From contig NZ_BCPT01000008.1 of NCBI RefSeq assembly GCF_001544095.1, forward strand, positions 1 to 64,000: a stretch of DNA of 64,000 nt. The letters run 5' to 3'. Within the stretch, counting starts at the first letter, position 1; each line of letters opens with the position of its first letter. The notes under the pieces are model-generated. The model made no database searches. It saw only the letters and a list, made by a program, of their open reading frames with translations, and was not told the origin of the DNA. Source of the stretch: Enterococcus casseliflavus NBRC 100478. Its GTDB lineage: Bacteria; Bacillota; Bacilli; Lactobacillales; Enterococcaceae. Of this stretch, positions 17,875 through 25,881 are shown piece by piece. The position numbers and the translations under genes are program-made.

Positions 17875-18336
17875 ATGAAAGTAGGCAAAAGAATGCAAAA
17901 GTACAACGAATACAAGCAGTTCTTGCAGCAAAAAAAGTTGTGGGAGCCGATTACGTATTTATTTTTTGGTGGATTAACGACTGTAGTCAACATTGTCGTC
18001 TATCTCATTTTTCGTGAAGGATTTGGTCTTTATTACCAGACAGCGAATGTGATTTCATGGATTGCTTCTGTTTTGTTCGCCTACTTTACAAATAAGTTAT
18101 GGGTTTTTGAAGCAAAAACCGAGACAAAGCAAGAGTCATGGGCGGCATTTGGGAAGTTCATTTTCTTTCGTGTCTTATCATTAGGCTTAGATATGCTTTG
18201 TATGTATCTATTTATTTCAATTTTGGCAACCGGCGATCTTGTTGCCAAGCTGGTCACCCAAGTCGTTGTTGTTTTGGCAAATTATGTATTTAGTAAATTT
18301 TTGATTTTCAATACGAAAAAAAGTGAGAAAAAGTAA
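17875..18336 (+). CDS. GtrA-family membrane protein
   Basis: This 153-residue protein has four hydrophobic segments, the GtrA layout. The N-terminal region has the family pattern ITYLFFGGLTTVVNIVVYLIF, and a KFIFFR-type motif follows in the middle. GtrA proteins are thought to flip polyprenyl-phosphate-linked sugars made by a GtrB-type transferase such as the one at 14919. No strong ribosome site precedes ATG 17875; ATG 17893 is an alternative with the same domain content. Confidence 0.85.
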   Translation: MKVGKRMQKYNEYKQFLQQKKLWEPITYLFFGGLTTVVNIVVYLIFREGFGLYYQTANVISWIASVLFAYFTNKLWVFEAKTETKQESWAAFGKFIFFRVLSLGLDMLCMYLFISILATGDLVAKLVTQVVVVLANYVFSKFLIFNTKKSEKK

Positions 18337-18345
18337 GCATATTTT

Positions 18346-18374
18346 TTGAACAAAGTCTGATAGTCTGATAATGT
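18346..18374 (+). promoter_or_regulatory. sodA promoter
   Basis: A TTGAAC -35 (18346-18351) and a TAATGT -10 (18369-18374) are separated by 17 bp. Confidence 0.65.
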
Positions 18375-18393
18375 TACTTATGTAAACATTATC
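18367..18393 (+). promoter_or_regulatory. Dyad overlapping the sodA -10 region (candidate operator)
   Basis: GATAATGTT and AACATTATC form a perfect 9-bp dyad with a 9-nt centre. It covers the -10 box and ends just before the ribosome site. The half sites resemble ends of Fur/PerR-family boxes, but the spacing is wider, so the regulator is not identified. Confidence 0.45.
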
Positions 18394-18412
18394 ATTGAGG
18401 AGGATTTTTTTT

Positions 18413-19018
18413 ATGACTTACACATTACCAGATTTACCTTACGCATACGATGCATTGGAACCATATATTGATGAAGAAACGATGCATTTGCATCATGATA
18501 AACACCACAACACTTATGTAACAAACTTAAATGCAGCGATTGAAAAACATCCTGAATTAGGTGAAAAAACAGTTGAAGAATTATTAGCAGACTTTTCTTC
18601 TGTACCTGAAGATATTCAAACAGCGGTTCGCAACAATGGCGGCGGCCATGCTAACCACACGTTCTTCTGGGAAATCTTAGGCCCAAATGCTGGTGGCGAA
18701 CCTACTGGGGCAATCAAAGAGGCAATTGAAGAAACATTCGGCAGCTTTGAAGACTTTAAAGAAGAATTTAAAACTGCTGCAACTGGACGTTTTGGTTCAG
18801 GTTGGGCATGGTTAGTCGTTAAAGACGGTAAACTAGCAATCACTTCAACAGCGAATCAAGATTCACCATTGATGGATGGTCAAACACCTGTTTTAGGTTT
18901 AGATGTTTGGGAACATGCGTATTACTTAAAATATAAAAATGTTCGTCCAGAGTACATCAATGCTTTCTGGAGTGTTGTTAACTGGGATAAAGTGAACGAA
19001 TATTTCGCAAAAGCTTAA
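18413..19018 (+). CDS. sodA: Superoxide dismutase [Mn]
   Basis: SodA converts superoxide to peroxide and oxygen in the cytoplasm. The 202-residue protein starts at ATG 18413 after GAGGAGGA. Metal ligands are in the expected places: His in [11 protein letters not shown], His in [11 protein letters not shown], and Asp and His in LDVWEHAYY. The Gln in NQDSPL favours manganese over iron. It is monocistronic between its own promoter/dyad and terminator. Confidence 0.96.
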   Translation: MTYTLPDLPYAYDALEPYIDEETMHLHHDKHHNTYVTNLNAAIEKHPELGEKTVEELLADFSSVPEDIQTAVRNNGGGHANHTFFWEILGPNAGGEPTGAIKEAIEETFGSFEDFKEEFKTAATGRFGSGWAWLVVKDGKLAITSTANQDSPLMDGQTPVLGLDVWEHAYYLKYKNVRPEYINAFWSVVNWDKVNEYFAKA

Positions 19019-19031
19019 TCAAACTATTAGG

Positions 19032-19059
19032 AAGAAGCCTGTCTAAGGGCTTCTTTTTT
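19032..19059 (+). terminator. sodA terminator
   Basis: AAGAAGCC pairs with GGCTTCTT (19048-19055), followed by a T run. Confidence 0.85.
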
Positions 19060-19082
19060 GTTGATGGAAAGAAATTTCGTTA

Positions 19083-19111
19083 TTGCTAACGCTTACATAT
19101 TCCGCTATAAT
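19083..19111 (+). promoter_or_regulatory. Promoter of the cold shock gene
   Basis: TTGCTA (19083-19088), a 17-bp spacer and a perfect TATAAT (19106-19111). Confidence 0.75.
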
Positions 19112-19159
19112 GAAATCGACGGAATCGTCGGATTATAATTATTGGAGGCTTTACACACT

Positions 19160-19360
19160 ATGGAACATGGAAAAGTAAAATGGTTCAACAACGAAAAAGG
19201 GTTTGGTTTTATTACAGTTGACGGTGGCGATGATGTATTTGTTCACTTTTCTGCCATTCAAGGAGACGGTTTTAAATCACTTGAAGAAGGTCAAGAAGTT
19301 GAATTTACAATCGTTGAAGGTGCCCGCGGACCTCAAGCAGCGGAAGTAACCAAAGTCTAA
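19160..19360 (+). CDS. Cold shock protein (CspA family)
   Basis: This 66-residue single CSD beta-barrel binds single-stranded RNA/DNA and melts mRNA structure. RNP1 (KGFGFITV) and RNP2 (DVFVHFSAI) are intact. ATG 19160 gives the standard length; the GGAGG at 19144-19148 is a somewhat distant ribosome site. The roughly 45-nt leader is too short for the long thermosensing leader of E. coli cspA. Confidence 0.95.
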   Translation: MEHGKVKWFNNEKGFGFITVDGGDDVFVHFSAIQGDGFKSLEEGQEVEFTIVEGARGPQAAEVTKV

Positions 19361-19385
19361 TTACTTAATTACAGAATCGACTGAA

Positions 19386-19412
19386 AACCTTGCAGCTAAG
19401 CAAGGTTTTTTT
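19386..19412 (+). terminator. Cold shock gene terminator
   Basis: AACCTTGC pairs with GCAAGGTT around a 6-nt loop, followed by a T run. Confidence 0.88.
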
Positions 19413-19439
19413 CGTCCTAGCTAGTTTCTGGCAAAACCA

Positions 19440-19476
19440 TGAAGGAAAAGAATGAGAAAATTATTTCTTTCCTTCA
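19440..19476 (+). other. Hairpin in the upstream region of the LCP gene
   Basis: TGAAGGAAAAGAA (19440-19452) can pair with TTCTTTCCTTCA (19465-19476) with one bulged base. There is no T run, so it is not a clear terminator. It lies about 140 bp ahead of the LCP gene; role unknown. Confidence 0.35.
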
Positions 19477-19614
19477 AGTGAGGGATACTTTCGTTTTGTT
19501 TCATTTACATTACATTTTTATTAAAACAAAATTTTTATAACAAATGAGATTGCTGTATGATATAAATTATGCGAAAATTTAGTCGATTGTTATTTTTATC
19601 GGACGAGGTGCAAG

Positions 19615-20640
19615 ATGCGAAAATATCAAAGAATAGTAATAGGAACATTAGGGGTTTTAGTCCTGGGAATTATCGGATTAACTGTGTACGGCTTGCAAGT
19701 TTATAAAGATACAAGTTCAACTTTTGAACATATTTCTAAACCAGTAGATCGAAAAACAAAAAGGCGTTCAGAAACTGTCAACATTGAAAAAAGAGAACCT
19801 TTTTCCATCTTGTTACTAGGAATTGATACCGGAGCTTTAGGAAGGACCGAACAAGGCCGTTCAGACAGCATGATGGTTGTTACAGTAAATCCAGAAAAAA
19901 AGCAATCTACGATTGTTAGCTTGGATAGGGATATATTTACTCAAATCGTCGGGTATGGAACGCTAGATAAGTTAAATCACGCATATGCTTTTGGCGGAGA
20001 AGCCATGGCAATGGATTCTGTGGAAAATCTTTTGGATATACCGATTGATCATTATGTGACAATCAACATGCAAGGCCTGAGAGATTTGATTGATGCAGTT
20101 GGTGGGATCAAAGTTACGAATGATATCGACTTTACGCTAGAGGGGGTTCATGTTCCAAAAGGAAAAATCACTTTAAATGGGAAAACTGGTCTAGCTTATG
20201 CACGCATGCGTAAAGAAGACCCAGAAGGAGATATTGGTCGGCAGAAAAGACAACGTGAGGTCGTAACAAAAATTCTAAAAAAAATAATGAGTTTGGATGG
20301 AGTCAATAATTATCAGAAAATATTAAAAGCAGTTGAGAAAAATTCAAAGACGGATCTGACATGGGACGATATGCTGGATATCGGAAAAAACTATTTACCG
20401 GCTTTTACGACGATTCATCAAGAGCAGCTGCAAGGGGAAGGGCAAATGTTGAATGATGTCTACTATCAGCTTTTAGGGGTCAATCAGCTCTTACACATGC
20501 AAAATACACTCAGAGAACAACTGGCCCTCCCTCCAAACAATCAGCTTTCACAAGGAGATGAACATACGCAAGGCTATGTGAACTATCAGTTCTATGATGA
20601 CAGTGCAGTGTTTTCCGATGGTGAGGATGCGAGTGAATAA
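19615..20640 (+). CDS. LytR-CpsA-Psr (LCP) family glycopolymer ligase
   Basis: LCP enzymes join undecaprenyl-diphosphate-linked wall polymers to peptidoglycan outside the membrane. This 341-residue protein has a short N-terminus, one span at about 7-28, and the LCP domain from about 60. Conserved parts include LLLGIDTG, the Arg-Ser-Asp motif GRSDSMMVVTVNP, SLDRD, and the Arg-rich YARMRKEDPEGDIGRQKRQREV. GAGGTG precedes ATG 19615. It could attach the polymer built by the 4.6-9.2 kb cassette, but several LCP genes usually coexist. No clear terminator follows. Confidence 0.93.
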   Translation: MRKYQRIVIGTLGVLVLGIIGLTVYGLQVYKDTSSTFEHISKPVDRKTKRRSETVNIEKREPFSILLLGIDTGALGRTEQGRSDSMMVVTVNPEKKQSTIVSLDRDIFTQIVGYGTLDKLNHAYAFGGEAMAMDSVENLLDIPIDHYVTINMQGLRDLIDAVGGIKVTNDIDFTLEGVHVPKGKITLNGKTGLAYARMRKEDPEGDIGRQKRQREVVTKILKKIMSLDGVNNYQKILKAVEKNSKTDLTWDDMLDIGKNYLPAFTTIHQEQLQGEGQMLNDVYYQLLGVNQLLHMQNTLREQLALPPNNQLSQGDEHTQGYVNYQFYDDSAVFSDGEDASE

Positions 20641-21047
20641 AACCATATAGCTGTCTTTCGATCATTTGAGGGTGTGTCGCTTTACACATCTCCTTCAACT
20701 GTTTGATAGGATAGCGGAATCGATACATGGGCAACTGCTTGTGTGTCGATTTTTCGTTTATATGAAAGATCCCATCGCTTCAATCGATCTAGTTTTCCAC
20801 AAAAACTGAAATGTATATCTTGTTTCACGAAATCAACAAATGAAAAAACATAAGAAAGCTTAAAAAAACAATTTTTTCATGAAAGAGTGAAAATGAAACA
20901 ATCTATCTGTGAAACATTCAGGCAGATATCGTTGAGTTTTTATAGTTTTTTCTAAGGATTAATGGATATTTTTTGTTTTTTCTGTTTCAGATCGAATTTT
21001 TTGGTAAAATAGGACAGTAGTCATTATAGATTGGAAGGATAGATGAG
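20641..21047 (+). other. 407-bp intergenic region with the pbp promoter
   Basis: No gene or clear terminator is visible. An extended -10 (TGGTAAAAT, -10 at 21005-21010) lies about 40 bp before the PBP start. Several TGAAAC/GTTTCA hexamers are scattered at 20800-20990; they are suggestive of a regulator site but not regular enough to call. Confidence 0.4.
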
Positions 21048-23168
21048 ATGAAGAATTTGAAAGATAAAGTTGTCCAAGGGATACGTAAGGGGCCAGAAGA
21101 ACCAAAGGCCAAATCGTATCGCAAATCTCATGTTCCATTTCGATTGAACTTTTTGTTTTTTATTATATTTGCTTTGTTTGTATCATTGATCGTCCAATTA
21201 GGCTATCTACAGATCGTCAATGGCGACAATATTGAGCAGCAATTGAAAGCTTCATCTGTAGTGGAAGTAAAAGGAAGTGCCCCTCGGGGGATGATTTACG
21301 ATGCTTCTGGGAAAGCTTTAGTGGAAAATCAAGCCAATGCAGCAATCACTTTTACCCGTGGAAACAAAATGACCGCTCAAGATCTTTTAGAAACGGCCAA
21401 AAAATTGAGCGAGTTGATCGAAATGCCAGTCGACAAAAACTTGTCTGATCGAGATCTTAAGGACTTTTGGTTGGCAGATGAAGACAATCTTGAAAAAGCA
21501 ACTGAACGATTGAGTGATGAAGAGCGTTCTTTAGGTACTTCTGAACAATATGCGGCAACCGTTGAGAAAGTGACTGAAGAAGAAATCAATTTTTCCGATG
21601 CCGAATTAGAAGCAGCCACGATTTTCAAGCGGATGAACAGCGCACAATCCTTGAGTACGGTCTTTATTAAGACGTCGGATGTGTCTGACCAAGAATTGGC
21701 AGTTGTTGCTGAAAACATGGTCGATTTACCAGGAATCTCCACCGGGACCGATTGGACACGAAAGATCGTTGAAGGAAGTTCTCTGGCTAGTTTGATCGGA
21801 ACGGTGACTAGTGAAGAACAAGGAATACCTGAAGAAGTTTTAGACGAATTCTTAGAAAAAGGTTACGCACGTAATGATCGCGTTGGACGTAGTTATTTAG
21901 AACAGCAATATGAAGAAGTTTTACAAGGAACAAAATCCATCTCTGAAATATCGCTTGACAACAACAACAATATTGAAAGTCAAAAAGAAACCTTTGCAGG
22001 CGCAAAGGGGGATAATCTGGTTCTAACACTCGATGCTGAATTTCAAGCGAAAGTTGACAAGATTTTGCAAGACAATTTTCAAAAACTGATTGATTCTGGT
22101 GCTGCAGAGTATTCCCCAGGGGTATACGCAGTGGCGTTAAATCCGAAAACCGGCGGTGTCCTTTCCATGTCCGGGTATCATCATGACACGGGATCAAATG
22201 AAATGCAGGAAAATGCCATTGGTACCTTTATTAATTCCTTTGTACCAGGGTCCGTCGTCAAAGCAGGAACCTTGGCTGCCGGTTGGGAAAACGGCGTCTT
22301 AAACGGCAACGAAGTGCTGCTGGATCAACCAATCAGAATCGGCTCCGATGTAAAAGCTTCTATTTTCAACCCAACTGGGGCAAATAATCGCAATCTTTCT
22401 GCGGAGCAGTCATTGGAAGTTTCTTCTAACTCCTATATGATGCAAGTCGCTTTACGTTTGATGGGCATCAATTATCAGTCAGGCATCTCGATTCCAACAG
22501 TGGATCGTCAAGGGGATGTCTACGAAAAACTCCGTTCCTCTTTTGCCTCTTTTGGTATGGGAACTGAAACAGGTATCGATTTACCAGGAGAAGCAACTGG
22601 TATCAGCACATCTATTGAGAACATGGACCCTGTCAGTGATGGCGGAAAGATCCTCGACTTAGCATTCGGCCAGTTTGATACTTATACGACACTGCAACTG
22701 GCACAATATGCAGCAACTGTTGCTAATGGTGGCAAAAGATTGCAGCCTCACATCGTTGACGGAATCTACGACAATGATGAAACAGGCGGACTAGGTTCGC
22801 TGATTGAGGACATCGAACCAACGGTATTGAACGAGGTTGGTTTATCAGATGCGCAAATGCAAATTATCCAAAATGGTTTTTACGATGCGGTTCATGGAAC
22901 GGATGCTTGGGCAACTGCCAAAGGCTTGGCTTCTGCGAAAATGGAAGTCTCTGCCAAAACAGGTACTGCCGAAACACCCATCGTGGATAGTAATGGCAAT
23001 ACCATCAGCTTAGTTAACTTAAACATCGTTGCCTACGGTCCAAGTAGTGATGCGGATATTGCGATTGCGATCGTGATGCCTCAATTAAAAGGAGACACCG
23101 ATACGCATCCCAATATTCAAATCGCGAAAGAGATCATGGATGCTTATTACGACTTGTATATGAAATAA
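21048..23168 (+). CDS. Class B penicillin-binding protein (elongation-type transpeptidase)
   Basis: This is a 706-residue monofunctional D,D-transpeptidase that cross-links peptidoglycan outside the membrane, of the PbpA/PBP2B type in Gram-positive cocci. It has a cytoplasmic N-terminus of about 34 residues, one span (about 35-57), a dimerisation/pedestal domain (about 60-330), and the transpeptidase domain with Ser402-X-X-Lys405 (PGSVVK), Ser459-Ser-Asn461 and Lys637-Thr-Gly639 (AKTGTAE). There is no PASTA domain, unlike FtsI/PBP2X-type enzymes. It is monocistronic with its own terminator. It is a beta-lactam target by family; no resistance state can be inferred from the motifs. Confidence 0.92.
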   Translation: MKNLKDKVVQGIRKGPEEPKAKSYRKSHVPFRLNFLFFIIFALFVSLIVQLGYLQIVNGDNIEQQLKASSVVEVKGSAPRGMIYDASGKALVENQANAAITFTRGNKMTAQDLLETAKKLSELIEMPVDKNLSDRDLKDFWLADEDNLEKATERLSDEERSLGTSEQYAATVEKVTEEEINFSDAELEAATIFKRMNSAQSLSTVFIKTSDVSDQELAVVAENMVDLPGISTGTDWTRKIVEGSSLASLIGTVTSEEQGIPEEVLDEFLEKGYARNDRVGRSYLEQQYEEVLQGTKSISEISLDNNNNIESQKETFAGAKGDNLVLTLDAEFQAKVDKILQDNFQKLIDSGAAEYSPGVYAVALNPKTGGVLSMSGYHHDTGSNEMQENAIGTFINSFVPGSVVKAGTLAAGWENGVLNGNEVLLDQPIRIGSDVKASIFNPTGANNRNLSAEQSLEVSSNSYMMQVALRLMGINYQSGISIPTVDRQGDVYEKLRSSFASFGMGTETGIDLPGEATGISTSIENMDPVSDGGKILDLAFGQFDTYTTLQLAQYAATVANGGKRLQPHIVDGIYDNDETGGLGSLIEDIEPTVLNEVGLSDAQMQIIQNGFYDAVHGTDAWATAKGLASAKMEVSAKTGTAETPIVDSNGNTISLVNLNIVAYGPSSDADIAIAIVMPQLKGDTDTHPNIQIAKEIMDAYYDLYMK

Positions 23169-23176
23169 ACAAAAAA

Positions 23177-23201
23177 TCGCAGTGAAAGCTGCGGTTTTTT
23201 T
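23177..23201 (+). terminator. pbp terminator
   Basis: TCGCAG/CTGCGG stem (CGCAG with CTGCG perfect) followed by seven T. Confidence 0.75.
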
Positions 23202-23356
23202 AGTTTATAAGAATGCGGATAAAAAACCATCTTTTAGTGAGAAAGGCTTGCTATTTTTGAATGATTGGCTTAGAATACTAGCGGTCAAGAGATAATTTTG
23301 ATTTATACGATAAATAAAAAGATAAACTGATAATAAAAGGGGCCCTAAGCACAATC

Positions 23357-23638
23357 ATGAACAAGGAATGTTTAAGCAAACAAGAACTGATGAAACAGTT
23401 GGGACAATTTACACCAGCTGAAAAAAAAGAGATTCGTGAGTACTTGCAACGGAAAAATCCATTGCTTTTTCGTAAATTTGAGCGAATGAAACACGATCTT
23501 TACCGCTTGGAATCACGGCGTGTCCAATGCGAAATTGAAAATAACGAAAAGGAGTTAGATCTTTTAAACGATAAGATCCTTTTGAAAAAAGAAGATTTTC
23601 TTGAGCTGTTATTAGCTATTCGAAAGAAAAGAGGGTAA
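23357..23638 (+). CDS. Small charged helical protein, unknown function
   Basis: This 93-residue protein has no recognised domain. It is highly charged and predicted mostly helical; residues 40-90 (FERMKHDLYRLESRR, ENNEKELDLLNDKILLKKEDF) look like a coiled coil. There is no membrane segment. The gene ends 3 nt before the Na+/H+ antiporter, so the two are almost certainly co-transcribed and it may be an accessory or regulatory partner of the antiporter. The GGGG ribosome site is rather far from ATG 23357, so the start is less certain than the frame. Confidence 0.6.
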   Translation: MNKECLSKQELMKQLGQFTPAEKKEIREYLQRKNPLLFRKFERMKHDLYRLESRRVQCEIENNEKELDLLNDKILLKKEDFLELLLAIRKKRG

Positions 23639-23641
23639 TGG

Positions 23642-25678
23642 ATGGAATTTATTGAACTCGTCATTATCATTGCAATTCTCGTCACGTTATCAAATGTGGC
23701 GAGCAAAATATTACCCTCGGTACCGATCTTTTTTATTCAAATCATCTTAGGGATTTTACTAGGTTTAACAGAAATGGGACAGGAAATCGCTTTTGAACCG
23801 GAAATGTTTTTAGTAATGATCATTGGACCATTGCTGTTTCGTGAAGGAGAACGAGCAGATGTACCTGAAATCCTCAAAAACAGCAAGATCGTATTGTTTT
23901 TGGCTTTTGGCGGCGTTTTAATGACACTGTTTGCTGTCGGCGGAACGCTCCATTGGTTGATGCCCACGATTCCTCTGGCTGCTTGTTTCGCTTTTGGTGC
24001 TGCGTTAGGACCAACTGATGCAGTGGCAGTCTCCTCATTAGCAAAACGTTTGAAAATTTCCAAAAACATTATGCACATTCTGGAAGGCGAGGGCTTACTG
24101 AACGATGCTTCAGGGGTTACCGCATTGCAGTTTGCTATCGTAGCTTTGACCACCGGGAGCTTTTCAGCAGCCAACGCAGGGTTCCAGCTCCTATTCTCTA
24201 GTATCGGCGGCGGGCTTGTCGGTTACTTGATCGTGTGGCTGAAACGCCGAATTTTGCGCTTTATTGAAAAAATCTCGGCACAAGATGTCACAGTATACTT
24301 ATTGATTGAACTGCTCTTGCCATTTGCTGCCTATTTGCTGGCCGAAATGATTGGCGTCTCAGGGATTATCGCAGCAGTTGTGGCAGGTGTAGCCCAAGCC
24401 CAAAGAAAACGCCGGATCTCATTGTTTGATGCAGAGCTGGCGAACATTTCAGAAAGTACTTGGTCGACCATTGTCTTTACATTGAATGCATTGGTGTTTC
24501 TTTTTCTAGGAATCGAGTTGTCACAAGTATTTTCACCAATCTGGGAGAGCAATAATTATGCAAACTGGCATCTAGTGATTACGATTTTGGTGATCACGGC
24601 GGTGATCTTCCTTGTTCGTTTTCTCTTTTTGTTGTTTTACTATTGGTTTTTACAGTCAAAAAAACAAGTATCAATGAATCAAGTCGCCTTGTTGACTTTT
24701 GGCGGAGTCAAGGGAACAGTCAGTTTGGCAGCCATCTTTATTTTGCCTGTGATGGTGCATGATGCACCCTTTCATGAAAGAGGCTTGCTTCTGTTTTTGA
24801 CCGCTTGTGTGATCTTACTGACATTGATCATCAGCGTGATGGTCTTGCCATACTTGGCAGATGGGGAAGCTGCCGAAAGCGTCGACTTCAATCACTTGCT
24901 GATCTTAGAAGACGTCATCGAACAATTGGAAGCAGAAGAAAAGCAAGAACTCTCGGATAAAGGCCGTTTAGCGATCGATGCTGTCATCAATTCCTATGAA
25001 AATCGGCGCTGGGAGTTGTATCGCAATAGTTTGACTGATTCAGAAAAACAAGAAATCCAAGAAATTCAAGGATTGATCCTATCGATCGAACAAGACGGCT
25101 TGGATGAAGCTTATCGAAATGGGAAAGTCAGCTTAAATGGCTACCGTTTTTATTCACGGTTTATTTCTCAGCAACAGCATTCCCTCGCAAAACAAATTCT
25201 CTCATTCTTTAGTTTTTGGCTCTTCTTTATTCAGCGATTTATCCGTATTTTGATTCATCCTCGCTTGTTTTTACAGCGACAGCAGCAGCTAAAAGCTGCC
25301 TTGAAGCAACGAGACATTTCTGAAGTACAAAAAATTTACATAAAGAACAGTGAATATATTTTTCATAGTTTGAGCAATTTAGAAGATGTCTATGATTCCT
25401 CGCTGATCAATTTCTTTATTCGTCAACGAGAAATGAGCATCAAACGATTTGAACACAGCAATTTCATTGAAACGATCATGATCGAGCAAGACCCGATTTT
25501 TGTTAAGAAAGTCCTTTGGGGCTATTACCTTGAGCGCAAGACGATCGATGAATATGAAGTGGCGGAAAAAATCTCAACGATTTCTGCAAATGAATACCGA
25601 CGCAATGTCAATCTGTTAGAATCGTATGCGATGTCTCGAGCAGAAGAACAGCCGAAGCAGCGAATGTTTCGCCGATAA
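23642..25678 (+). CDS. CPA1-family Na+/H+ antiporter with long cytoplasmic tail
   Basis: This is a 678-residue monovalent cation:proton antiporter. About 12 hydrophobic segments fill residues 1-410. The ion-binding Asp pair is visible in GPTDAVAV and in GEGLLNDASG, as in NhaP/NHE transporters. The C-terminal 265 residues are hydrophilic, apart from a hydrophobic patch near 515-535, and probably regulate transport. GAGGG precedes ATG 23642. It would help in Na+ or pH homeostasis. It is coupled with the small helical protein upstream. Confidence 0.9.
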   Translation: MEFIELVIIIAILVTLSNVASKILPSVPIFFIQIILGILLGLTEMGQEIAFEPEMFLVMIIGPLLFREGERADVPEILKNSKIVLFLAFGGVLMTLFAVGGTLHWLMPTIPLAACFAFGAALGPTDAVAVSSLAKRLKISKNIMHILEGEGLLNDASGVTALQFAIVALTTGSFSAANAGFQLLFSSIGGGLVGYLIVWLKRRILRFIEKISAQDVTVYLLIELLLPFAAYLLAEMIGVSGIIAAVVAGVAQAQRKRRISLFDAELANISESTWSTIVFTLNALVFLFLGIELSQVFSPIWESNNYANWHLVITILVITAVIFLVRFLFLLFYYWFLQSKKQVSMNQVALLTFGGVKGTVSLAAIFILPVMVHDAPFHERGLLLFLTACVILLTLIISVMVLPYLADGEAAESVDFNHLLILEDVIEQLEAEEKQELSDKGRLAIDAVINSYENRRWELYRNSLTDSEKQEIQEIQGLILSIEQDGLDEAYRNGKVSLNGYRFYSRFISQQQHSLAKQILSFFSFWLFFIQRFIRILIHPRLFLQRQQQLKAALKQRDISEVQKIYIKNSEYIFHSLSNLEDVYDSSLINFFIRQREMSIKRFEHSNFIETIMIEQDPIFVKKVLWGYYLERKTIDEYEVAEKISTISANEYRRNVNLLESYAMSRAEEQPKQRMFRR

Positions 25679-25720
25679 TACGTCTCAAGAGGCGCACAAC
25701 TTGAGGCACGTTTTATGGAG

Positions 25721-25799
25721 TGTCTTCGTCAGGTTATTCCTAAAAGATGATCAACAGCGATGATCAGAAGGAGTAGACTGACGAAGGCATTCTTTTTTT
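25721..25799 (+). terminator. Terminator after the antiporter gene
   Basis: TGTCTTCGTCAG (25721-25732) pairs with CTGACGAAGGCA (25778-25789), with an internal GATCA/TGATC helix and a final T run. A second imperfect hairpin (CTCAAG/CTTGAG) lies at 25684-25703. Confidence 0.75.
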
Positions 25800-25881
25800 A
25801 CAAAAATTGATTTTTTTCTCTCATCGTTTCCGCTGATGAAATGTGGTACAATGAGCGAAGAAAAAACTCAGGAGGGATTCT

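Noticed and set aside
20641-21047. Possible small RNA or LiaR-controlled site between the LCP and PBP genes
   Set aside because: Scattered TGAAAC motifs are irregular, and no stable fold or terminator supports a transcript.
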